From assembly GCA_017506865.1 (NCBI GenBank), contig JAFCMP010000490.1, forward strand, positions 372,001 to 436,000: DNA of 64,000 bases, read 5' to 3'. Positions 34,431 to 46,300 of the stretch are shown here, piece after piece. A program made the translations under genes and the position numbers. Below the pieces are notes generated by a model, which was not told the DNA's origin, did not search any database, and saw only the letters and a list, made by a program, of their open reading frames with translations. The stretch's first letter is position 1. The number at the start of each line of letters is the position of its first letter. Origin of the DNA: Tribonema minus (Eukaryota; Sar; Xanthophyceae; Tribonematales; Tribonemataceae).

Positions 34431-34757
34431 GTATTGCAACACAGGCACAGGTGCGACTTTTGCGTTGTTACGCATACATACTTGTCCGTACGGCCTGCGA
34501 AAGCGGTCGTGTCTATAGCAGATGGTGGGTGTTCCATAGTGAACTGCCACCCATGTCACCAGTGTAGTAGGTTAGAATCAAAGCTGGTGCGTGCAGGCTG
34601 CACCGTCACAATGAAAGTGACTTTTGTTTCCGAAGCGTTCTGCCTGACATGAGTCTCTTGCCATGCATGTCCTGTCTGCCGTTGCTGATGGTTCTCATGC
34701 ACGCCTGCAAACACACTCAACGGACCACAGCCGAGTGCAATGGCACACTTCTGGTAC
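34431..34757. repeat. dispersed 320 bp repeat, copy 2
   Basis: Second copy of the repeat at 27548-27868, same orientation, with scattered substitutions and one small insertion (GTAGTAGGTTAG against CATAGGTTAG). See the first copy for shared landmarks. Confidence 0.8.
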
Positions 34758-35664
34758 TTTGTGTCAGAGCATGCATGCACTTCAACAACAGTTTGGGGTA
34801 TGAGCACCCATAACGTGCAGCACAGATTTGTCTATGCATGCAACAGTGGGCAGCGCGCACAGCTGCAATTTGCATCGGCAAGTCATGCGCACATCTGGTC
34901 ATTGCTTCTGTGCTCGCTGAGCATGTGAGACCTCATTGCCACCAGTTGGCTGCGATGGCTCACACAATGACAGAAACACACTCTGTATGGCGCATGCTCA
35001 ATCGCACAGACAAAACTTGGTGACAAAATGGCACTGCTCACGTGACTCCATGGACAGAGCGAAGGAAAACGGAGTGCTGATTGACAAGTCCAACTGCACG
35101 GACTCGCATGATTGGTGACAAATGGTTGATGGGACACTGGCCACGAAACTCGACAAAGTTGGTGAGGTGCGCAGTGCTTTGTCGAATGCAGCGTTGCAAC
35201 CGACAGCATCAGCAGGAAGCGTGTTGTCACCGCATCCTGCTTGTGAGCGACAGAAGGTGCTCCTAGGCTGCATACTTTCACGTGGCTCACCATGTGCACG
35301 CAATTGCAGCATCATCAGCAGGAATGGACAAGCACTACACCTCGCTGCTGCGGAGGAACGTATTGTCAGTGGCAGTGTATACAAACAGCCATACCAGAAG
35401 TTCGAAAGGCAGGCGAAACTCAAGGCACATGCAACAACTGGTGCATAGCAAACCACACCAGCCTGCATTGTGCGACACCTGCGTACACGCGCCAGGGCCC
35501 CAGTAGGGCCGAGAGAATACATTGACGGTCACATACCTCAGTAAATGCACACACACACAGGGTGGGGGGGGGATTGGACAGAAGGGGGGGGCTCGGCAAC
35601 TCAAAGACAGTAATAAAGGGGGGAGGGGGGGGGGGGGAAGGTGCGCTGCCGCTGCGCAGCGCTG
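34758..35664. other. intergenic, downstream of the PPP4R1-like gene
   Basis: Should include the 3' untranslated region of the PPP4R1-like gene just left of 35665. A 174-codon minus-strand frame (34998-35522) has no recognisable domain, and an overlapping plus-strand frame is equally open, so I do not call either. G runs at 35560-35640 are simple sequence. Confidence 0.45.
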
Positions 35665-35898
35665 CTAGGAGCCCCCGAATGCCTCCTCTTTGCTAGCCGC
35701 CGCCCCATTTTCTCGGCTGCTGTTCTGTTCCACCTTAATGGGTGAAGCCTCAGGCACTGCCACTGCCTCCCAGTCCTCCGACGTGTTGCTGAGCGTGCGT
35801 TGCGGCGAGTGTGGCGCGTGCCGCAGCGGCGGCAGCGGCAGCTGCAGCGCGGCAGCTGCGGCGCCGCTGCTTGAATGGGACTTCTGCTGAGTCGCCGC

Positions 35899-35934
<36 letters not shown>

Positions 35935-38610
35935 GGGGCCCTCGCTGCCGGCGACATCAGCGTGCGCGCCCTCTGACTCACTCACCACCAGCTGCTCCAG
36001 GCCCAGTGCAAGAGTAGAGTCAAGAGTGGGGTCAAGAGTAGAGTCATCGGCGCTGCCAGCGGAGAGGTTGTGCCATGACTCGTCCGAGCACTCGAGGTCA
36101 TCGCAAGAGACATTCAGAGAGTCGTGACCGGCGGCGCCGCTGCCGCTGCCAAAGTACAGCCGGTCTGCTTCAATATGCAGTGCGTCAGGGCGCGGCGGCG
36201 ACAGTACTTGAGGTTCATGTTGAAGTTGAAGTTGATCCTCGTCGCTGCTCGCCACTATCGCGGCCAGCGTCGCTGCCTCCATCACGACCGCTTCCGTTGG
36301 CGCTGCCGCGTCAACATCAGCCGCCGCCGCTGCCGATGTAGTAGTAGTAGTAGTGGTGGGGGCCTGTTGAGGTGCGGGCAGCGCAACTTCAACTTCAACT
36401 TCTGGTCCAGCAGTAGCGAGCTCGGCCACTGCTACCTCAGGTTGATGGCTAGTGAGAGGTGGCGGTGGCAGTGACTGGCTGGCTCCGAGTTCGCTGATGT
36501 TTTCAGCTGGGACAGGCTGTTGCTGCTGCTGCTCCTGCTGTTGCTGTTGCAGGGGGTCGGCAGCTGCGTCGTCGTCGATCGCCAGCGATTGCAGCGCTTG
36601 CAACGCCACCTCCGGATCCACGTTGTTCGCGTCTGCAGCATAGGCACGACAAGCACCACCGCTGCATCAGTCGCTGTCGCTTGAAGTGCGCGGCAGCTTC
36701 AAGTTTGCATGCAATCTGTGACCTCGTGGCATCATCATACTGACATACTGACATTGCGCTGCGCCGGCAAACTACAACGACCTTGTGCCCATGTTCCGCG
36801 AGCGTGGACGACCGACCACACACACAAGATTGTGGACCCAGGCGCATTGCATTGCATGACATTCCAAGCACAGCCTGGTGGAAGATGACGAACTGGACGA
36901 AGCCATGAGTATGTGACAAATCACAAATATGAGAGGCGCTGCGCAAACTTCAGCAGCCTCACACAATTTCAGCTGCTAGCTGCAAAGTGCACGGCCTGCA
37001 GGTGAATGGGTGTGCGCTTTTCAAGCACAGACCATCGGATTCTTCAGAGCACATGACTTGAACTCGAAGGCAGCGCGACCGCTGCCACAGCGCAGCAAGC
37101 CCACAACTCCACTCCACCAGCTTTTAAAAACCTACACAACACAAACCATCAAACTTCAAGCAAACTTCAAGCTGGTGACTCACCCGCATCGTCATCGGGG
37201 CCAGCAGCCACGGCGGCCAGCGGCTCCAGCAGCAAATGCTCATCGTGATCGCTCAGCGACAGCGACCAGTACCGCACTCCAAGTTGCTCCACTTCAAGTT
37301 GACCCACTTCAAGTTGCTCATGTCGTTGCGCAATGGCTGCGCTGCTGCCGACCGTGGCGCTGGAAACATCATCGTCAGCGGCGGGGGCGGTGAAAGGGGG
37401 GGATGGTGGCGGCGAGCGCTGCTGTGGCAGCGTGTCAGCATGTTGAGCCGAGCTGCTGTCCCTGCAGCAGCAGCATCAGCAGCAGCAGCGCTCAGCGTGG
37501 GTGCCAAGGTCATGTCGGAATCAAGCGGCACTCAGACATTGCACGCTTGACACACAGCAGCAGCAGCAGCGGCGGCAGCAGCAGCGCCAGCGCCAAGCAC
37601 GTGTTGAACAAGGGCAGCACCGAGGCAGCACCCCTCATGTGTTGAAGACTGTGGCAGTTGGACATCGTGATGCTTGGTGAAGTAGCAATCATTGCTGTGG
37701 GCAGTTCCTTGATCGCACGTTGGGCACTGCCTTGTGAAGGTAAAAGTACATGCCTGTGCGGCAGCACATGGGTTCAAGCGCAACGCGTCTCGTTACTGAG
37801 CGGACCGTACAGTCAGATCGACACATGCCGCGCCGCCGGCCGGACGCTGCAACCACGGGTACTCCACACAGCAACTTCACAGTCAGTTGTGACAGAATCA
37901 AGGAACACGGCTGCACACCACTCGCTGCGCCATTCAAGACAGCCACCGTGGAAGCTTAACATTACCCTATCCTAACCCAAAACCTAACCCTATCCTAACC
38001 CTAGTTCTGACCTGACGGCATAAGTCTGCGCAGCAGTGGCTGACCTGTCATCCCCCGCGGTGCTGTCGGCGCCGTCACTGCTGAGCGCTGCTGCCTGCAC
38101 CGCAGCGGCAGCAGCAGCTGCGGCCGCGCTGCCGTCGCCCGCCGCGTCCGCCGCCGCTGCTGCGGCGTCCGCATCTTCACTGGCTTCCTCTGCCGCGCCG
38201 CCCCCCATGTCAGCAGCGTCAACGGCATGCGCGCCTTCGAAGGCAGCACGAATGCTGCCGCCGTTGCCATCACCGGCAACGCCGAAGTCGTGGTGGGCAG
38301 CGTCCGCAGCGCTGCTGCCGCCGCCGCCGCCGCCGCCACCGCCGCCGCCGCCGCCACCGCCGCCGCCATCGCTGTCGCCACTGCCGTCATCATAGCCATT
38401 GCCGCCGCCGCCGCTGCCGCGGTAGCCATTGCCGCCGCCGCCTCCGCCGCTGTCGTAGAGCGCGTCGTGCTCGCGCGCCGCCGACGATATGCCGAGCGCT
38501 GCCTCCATCTCCGCCAGCAGCGCGTCCTCCGCGGCGGCGCTGCTGCTGCTGCTGCTGCTGTCGTTGCTGCCGGTGCTGCCGCAGCTGCCGGCGGTCGACG
38601 CGCCGCCGCC

Positions 38611-38642
<32 letters not shown>

Positions 38643-41600
38643 CGAGGGAGATCTCGTGCAGCGCTGGGAAGTTGTCGGGGTTTTCGCGCTGCGTAGTGGC
38701 GGACCACTGCGTGCGCGTCGACTCGTCGGAGACGCACGACGACGTCTCCATCCACGCCAGGACCTGGAAAGAAGAGTCAGAGTTGAAGTTGCAGTACACG
38801 AGGAGAGTCACAGTTAAAGTGTCGCGCTGCATCGCGGCGGACCACAGCGTGCGCGTGGACTCATCGGACACGCACGACGACGTCTCCAACCCGCCAGGAC
38901 CTGGAAGAAGAGTCAGAGATGAAGTTGCAGTAAGCGAGGAGAGTCACAGTTGAAGTGTTCACGTCCACGCAGGTCCTGCAGTTGTCGTTGGGACAGCCAT
39001 CCCTTTGCACCAGCGCACTGCGCCCCATGTTCGCGTATCACGGGTGGCAGCACGCTGCATCCCTGTCCTTCAGAACTGTAGTTTTCAGCTGTCAACCTTT
39101 CTGTTGAAATGCATCAATCAGCAGCCAACATCAGCTACATGCAACAGTCAGTTTACTCGCCTGTCCCATTTCGCTCAAGAAGGCGTGAAGTGGCGTCCTT
39201 TGATCTTGGAGAGACCTGATCACTGACGTACTCAGGAGTGACCACACTGCCTGCGCGTTGCTGATCATTCGACACGACTTTGAACACTGTCATCGCGCAG
39301 GGTGAAACATCGTTGTTTGCCGCTTTCGACCACTCAGCCATCTCTCCAAACTTTATAATGTGCACTGGCTCTGGCGGGAATTCCCAAATTTGTAGGTTTT
39401 AACATATTAAATTCTAATATATAAGGTAAATGCTAGATGGCATGCAATCAGCGATAGACAAACAAATAGATAACTTTTAAAGATTACTCCAAGGCGCTGA
39501 CCTTGTATTCCAAGTGCAGCGTCCTTAGGGATTTAGTGGTTAGCCGCAAGTGTCTTCCACCAATAACTAATATTACGCAGTGCAAAATAATCGTTGTTGC
39601 TTGTTTAGAGGTAACTGACCTTGTCTTCCAAGTGCAGCGTCCTTAGGGACGTCATGTAAGTCTCCGGCAGAAAGCTCATGAAGTGCCGCACGTCGCCATT
39701 CAGGTCGGCGCTGCGGGCACGCACGAGCGAGGCAACGGATGCAGAGGACAAGCAGGTTATGAATATATAACATATGGTGGCATTATCTGACTCGTGGCCG
39801 ATTGCTGCAGCTGCGGCGACCACGGTTGTTGGTAGAAGGCATTCAATTTGACAGCTAACCATACCTGGTCACCTACTGGTAGAGCTCTACGATCTTTAGA
39901 CTTGTTCCGATGATACAGAAGCAACACGCTTTCAAGGAATGCGCATGTACACCACAGGGGGAAATAGAAAAGGAATACCCACCCACCCACTACATTGTGT
40001 GAGAGCGGAGTGATGCGGCACAAGCATGCCAACTCTCGTATCGGTGCATAGTCATCGAATACGCTTTGGACAACACCCAAGTTTTGCGACATACTGCAAA
40101 GTGTCGCAAACACTGGAAACACACAGTTCATGTTTGTCATGAGTTCACACGTGACTTCACCGTTCACATGAATTCAAACGAGTCACCACATGAATTAACA
40201 TGAACCACCAACCTGAGCAGCCGCACAGCCCTCTGCATGGGGGGCAGCCACCCCACTAAACTATGCACTCAACTGTAACATCTGTCCAGCTTGCACATGA
40301 GTTCAAATGTGAATTCAAGTGAATCACCAACCTGAGCAGGCGCACAGCCCTCTGCATGGGGGGCAAATCCAGCAGCCACCGTGGGCACCGCCCCGTGCCC
40401 AGCGTTCTCGACAGCGCAATGCGCACATTTACAACCCTGCAAAGCATGGCAAGAGCACAAAGGCGCAAGATCAACATATTTATTTATTCTGTTTTTCCGG
40501 CCGTCGCAAGGGTGAATTACAACAGGGAGAACCAATGAACTGTGTAGGTGAATGCGCATGCGGCATGCATGTGACAAGTGACGGGGTATCACACCAGATA
40601 TGTTGCTCTACACAATTTGCATGTGCCTACATGCACACTCGCTGATACATCCCTTGCCAGCGTCACAATTGCAGTGGCAGTCCCGCCAGTCCGTAAGGAG
40701 CAAACGACCATGCGTGCATGTACATACCGCGTTACTTCATCATTAACTCAGCTGACTGATGTGGCACAAGCTTGCAGAACTGCTGGACAGTGACTTGCCG
40801 CGATTGGCAAGCTTCAATAACTGCCCGCTAGCAGGATGGCCGAAACTCAGATGTTGAACCTTCCTGCCTCAGCTTGCTCGGCAGTTTCATACATGTTAAC
40901 AGCATCCTTTATGCCTGCTGACGTTTGTGAGTAGCACGGCTGCAACAGCGTGTCACTAATAGAGCCATTCTGTCAAGTCAAACACGCAATCCACTCCAGC
41001 AATGTTGGTACATGTGTCGCATGAAACAAGGCCCTCCTTACCTCAAATTGAAGTTAACCATACATGGAGTGATGCACCTGTCGGTAGCGAGCTCTGCCAA
41101 CAACGCCATGCATTCCGACACACAAAATCGTCCCGCAGAAGGTGGAATGTATGCTCGGAATCGAGCAGACTCACAACATGCCCCACACATACGCCTTTGC
41201 GCAGCATGTTATCATGTTGAGGTTTGCTCCAGACGTATTCCTAGTTGCCAAACACGCCCAAATACCCCGTATGTGTGTTGCCAAATACATTTTCGTGCAA
41301 CGCTACGCACCTGTCGGTAGCAAAAGCTCTGCCAACGACGGCATGAATTCCGACGCTTTCGTGCAACCCTACGCACCTTTTGGTAGCGAGCTCAGCCGAC
41401 GATGGCCTAAACTCCGACGTTTTCGTGCAACCCTACGCACCTGTCGGTAGCAAGCTCTGCCAATGACGGCATGAATTCCGACACAAAATCGTCCCGCGGC
41501 AGGTAGGCCTGCAGCCGCTGGCATATGTATATGTACATCTGGCGCTGTTGGTAGCTGCAAAGGGGCATAGAGAGTAAACATAGTTGGACCGTAAGAGAGA

Positions 41601-43283
41601 GATGCGTGCAGCACTGGCTGTCAGTGGCTGATGAATCTGCAGCACTGAAGCTACCTTTCCCAACGTGAAAACGGGTGTTCAGTTGCTGGCACATGTATAT
41701 GTACATATGACGCTATTGGTAGCTGCAGAGGGGCAGTCGGGGGCATAGAGAGATAACATGATTGGACGGTGAGAGAGATGCACGCAGCACTGGCTGAAGC
41801 TAATTTCACCTAGGTGCTTCGAAGTATGTAAAAATGTGTTTTCAGGTGCTGGCATATGTGTATGTCAATCTGACGCTGTTGGTAGATGCAGAGAGACAGC
41901 CAGGGGCATAAACAGGGAACCTGCTTGGACCGTGAGAGAGAGAGATGCATGCAGCACTGGTTGATGAATCTGCAGCACTGAAGCTAGATTCACCTATGTG
42001 AAAAGTGCGGTTTCTGAGTTGCTGGGGGGTAATGTGTAAGTACATCTGGCGCTGTTGGTAACTGTTGGTAACTGCGCAGGGGCAGTCGGGGGCATAGAGA
42101 GGGAACAGTATTGGACTGTGAGAGAGATGCGCACAGCACTGGCTGACGAATCTGCAGCACTGAACACACTTTCATCTACTTGCGTGAAAAATTCGTTTTC
42201 TCAGTTGCTGGGGTATGTTAATATACATCTGGCGCTGTTAGTAGCTGCAGAGGCGCAGTCCCTGTCGTACCACGGTGGCCATACTTCAGCCACAGCCACA
42301 GTCAACAAGCAGAGCCATGTAAGCCAACGTCACATTGGCAAACCGTGCATGCAACGAGTGCATGAGCAAGATGTGGTTTTGCATGTGACGTACTTGAAGT
42401 GCAAAACACATACTTCTGCTTTGAAGTATGCGCAGCGCTGCTAGACGTCAAGGTCGTGCATACTGTGCTTACAGCCTCTCTGCTCTTCCCATGCTCACAA
42501 TAACGGCGAAACGATCGTGTCGATTCACCGCTACGCTCGAATAACGCTCACTCTGCTGTGCCGACCCTCACCGTACCCTTCAGCTCGAAAAAGTGCACCT
42601 ATCTTGCGTCCTGAACTCAACCTTACACGACACTAACACTCAATCTGACCTGAAAGCTTAAATCCTACCCACATTATAAGGGGCAGCATCTGGCTGCATG
42701 TGCGAACTCGCGCACGAGTCTGACCATGCTGGCCCTCCGCTCCTTTTTTCGAACCTGACTTTAGCTCTAACCCTGACCCTAACCGTAACACAAATTCGAC
42801 CCTAACCCTAACCCTAAGATTAACCCCAGGAGCAGCACCTGGATGCATGTGCTAATTCGCGCACAAGGCTGACCACGCTGGCCCTCCACTTCTTTTTTTA
42901 AACAAATCTCTAGCTCTATAAACCTAACTCTAGCTCTAACCCTGACCCTGACGGTAATGCAAAAGCTGACCCTAACCCTAACCCTAATGCTAGGTCGAAG
43001 CACCTGGATGCGTGTGCGAACTCGCGCACAAGGCTGACCATGCTGGCCCTTCGCTCCTTCCATAACCGCCGCCCTAACCCCTGAACCTGACCTTCGATAG
43101 CTACTCGAAGCAAAGTAAAACCCGATCCTTAGTCCTAACCCTAACCCTAATGCTAGCTTAGGTGGAAGCAGCACCTGGATGCGTGTGCGAACTCGCGCAC
43201 GAGGCTGACCATGCTGGCCCTCCGCTCCTCCCCGCCCACGCTCGCAGCGACGCTCGTGTTGCCGCTGCTGCTGCTGCTGCTGC

Positions 43284-43318
<35 letters not shown>

Positions 43319-46300
43319 TTGTGGGACGCCGCCCCGTCGCCCGCCCCACCTTCCCCCTGCCCCTCGCCCTCAGCGCCCGCGGCAGGGGGGAGCGCTGCTG
43401 CCTCATTGAGCGCTGCAGTTTCGTGATGCTGAGCATCACCCGCGCTGCCGCTGTTGTTGCCACCGCCGCCGCCGCCGCTGCTGCTGCTGCCGTGTTTGGC
43501 TGCGCCCTCTCGCGCGCCGCTCCTGCTCATGGCGGCCATGAGGGGCGCTATGGCCTCAAATGCCGTCTGCGGCGGCGCGCGTAATACGACAGCAGGTTGT
43601 TGAAGTTGATTGAGCGTTGTGCTTGTCGAACGCCGTCTGCAGTGGCATGCATCATAACGACAGCATCGATATCACGGCAGCAACTCGCAAAGGTGATGGC
43701 GCATCGCTCTTCTCAAACGCTGTCTGCATTGGCACGCATTATTACAACAGCAAGGCACCAGGGGTGATGGGCGCATCGCACTTCGTCTGCAACGGGGCTA
43801 TCACAACAGCATGTTGCTCTGGGTGAATGCTTGCGTACACCAACCCTTGATGCCAGATCTCATGACACAGTATTATTACCTCGCGAACGGCGCTCACAGG
43901 GTCATCGAGCAGCTTGAGCGTCAGCGGCAGCAGCGTCGAGTGGGCGGAGTCCGGTGAGAACAGAGCGATCAGCTGTGACAGAGGCGGAAAACGGAAAAAA
44001 ACACACACACAAAACAAATGGACGCTGAGTACGCCGCGGTCTCTGCTATAAATCAAGTTCGGCACACGGATTCTGGAGTCTGCAAACTATCTGCAAGGCT
44101 GGCTACAGAGTGCTGATGCGGGTGACGTGTGGCGAGCAGACAGGCATACCTACATACCATGTTCTTCAAGTTGAAGTATGCCTTGCGCCCGCCTCTCAAG
44201 TGCCGCCTGCAGGCGCTGCTTCAGACATGCATCGATACGTACATACCCTCGTGCATACTTTACATCCATATTATTACCTGCCCACATCAATACATACATG
44301 TGCACATACTCACGCATGACTACATGCGAAGTATGAACATGGACGCTTGTGGCAATGGTATACATATACATACCTGTGGCAACTGCCCTGCGAGCAGGTC
44401 TCTCAGGCGCCAGTTGAAGGCGCTGCTGCTCTCCAGCACCTGCAAAAATGACGCGCAATCGCAAAGTGGCGAGCTGGTAAGTAAGCAAGCAAGCCGTACC
44501 TGATCATCAGTGCACTGCACTGATCACCTGTGCAGATAATTGAGCGGCAGACAGCAACAGCGATGCATGTTGAATCAGACCAGAGGCTGTACTGTAGCTG
44601 TAGTGCGCTGCATCAGAGGCAGGGCTGCGCACTGCTGCACATCAACATTTCTGCCCTGTACTGCATGGCACAAACACCAACCCTAATCCTGACCCCACGT
44701 GCTGGTGTTGATCAATGCGAGTAGCGCACGCGCTGACAAGCCATCAAATGCATGCCATGAGCTGTGGGCGGGTGGACTTGAGCAGCACCGGCTGCCGTCC
44801 GCTTGCCGCAGCCCGCACATGTGAGGAGGGGCAGGTGGCACCACACAGTTCAGGTGTAGTACAAACATAGTAAAAGATGAGTTCAACGCCACACCAAAAA
44901 GACGCTGCGCGTGCTCTGCTCAATTGAGCTGCTCTCGAGGGCACAAGACAAACGTTACATATGCATCAGGTGGGGCTTGCAGCACGCGGGCTTGGTGCGG
45001 CAGCACAGTTCAGCAGTGTACGGTTACAGTACAAAATGAGTACACCGCGACACTGCGCGCCGCCCTGCTCACTCCAGCCGCTCAAGAACCTGATTGACGC
45101 ATGATGACGCGTGCACCAATGGCAACTTCAAGTTTGAACTTGCCTGCGCGGCGCTCGGGGCACGCGGGACTCGATGCAGCAGCGCAGTTAGTTCAGTAGC
45201 GTGCAGTAACGGTACAAGTTGAGTTCACTGCGACACTACGTCCTGCCCACTCCAGCCCTTCGATAACCTGACGCGTTTCGCACGCACCAGCGGCAACCTC
45301 AAGTTTGAACTTGCCTGCGTGAGCAGCGGCAGGTGGCGCTCGCGGCACGCGGGGCTCAGGGTGGCAAACACCGCCGACAGGCGGCACACCACGCCCACGC
45401 GCACTTCCTCCACGTCGCTGAGGAAGAACTCCAGCTCCGGCAGCAGGTCCTCCTGACGGTCGGTTTCGATCGGGAGGACAGGGTGAGGGTTGAAGATGAG
45501 ACTTAGGGGTAGGGTTATGACTGTCGCGCAGAGAACTCTCGCTGAGGAGAAACTCAAGCTTCGGCAGCAGGTCCTCCTGACAGTTGGTTTGAGTTGAAGT
45601 TGGAGATCAGGGTTTAGTGTTGATCACAAGGGTCACGGATAGGATTAGATCATTGGATCAAAGAGAATTCTCCAACGCCGGCAGCGTTATCGCATTGTCG
45701 ACAAGCATCGATGGCAAGGTATGGTGTGGACGCATGTCAGTGCACACCTGGACCTGCGCTGTGCGCAAGCGCAGCGCCGCAACAGTGTTGCGCCAGGGTA
45801 AAGGCGTAACAGCGCTCACCTCGACCTGCGCGGTGCCGAGCACTCTGCCGAAATCCTGCTGTTTTGCAACCTCAACAGTGAAGTACGGTTTTGATGGCAT
45901 CAGCGTTGACCTCGACCTGCGCGGTGCCGAGCACCTTGGCGGTCTTGTGCAGGCTGTGCTGTGCGCGAGCGCCTTACTTCGACAGTGACGCACCAACTTC
46001 AAGGCATCACAGCGTCACAGAGCTCACCTCGACCTGCGCGGCGCCGAGGGCCTTGGTAATCTTGTGCAGGCTGTGCGCGAGCGCCTTACATCAACAGTGA
46101 CGCGCCAACGTCACTGCATCAGCGTCGTGTGCGCAGACGCCTTACTTGAACACTGACGCGCCAATGTGTGTCACAGCGTCGCAGCGCTCACCTCAAACTG
46201 AGTGCTGAGCACCTTGGCGACCTCTCGTGCAGGCTGTGCGCGCGAGCGCCTTACTTCAAGAGTGACGCACCAATGTGCCGTCACAGGCGCCACGGCATCA

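Noticed and set aside
34998-35522. 174-codon minus-strand frame downstream of PPP4R1
   Set aside because: No start context, splice partner or recognisable domain, and an overlapping plus frame is also open.
38001-38817. Long open frames of Ala, Pro, Gly or Ser on both strands
   Set aside because: They are shadows of the (GCC/GGC)n and (GCT)n runs of PPP4R1 exon 17; only the minus frame joins in phase with exons 16 and 18.
39208-39347. Functional tRNA-Ser gene
   Set aside because: Box A and acceptor stem look right, but the anticodon arm and T-arm do not fold and the length of 140 is too great without a plausible intron.
43158-43584. Open frames on the plus strand over PPP4R1 exon 13
   Set aside because: They exist only because of Gly/Ala-coding GC triplet runs; the minus frame carries conserved sequence and matching splice phases.
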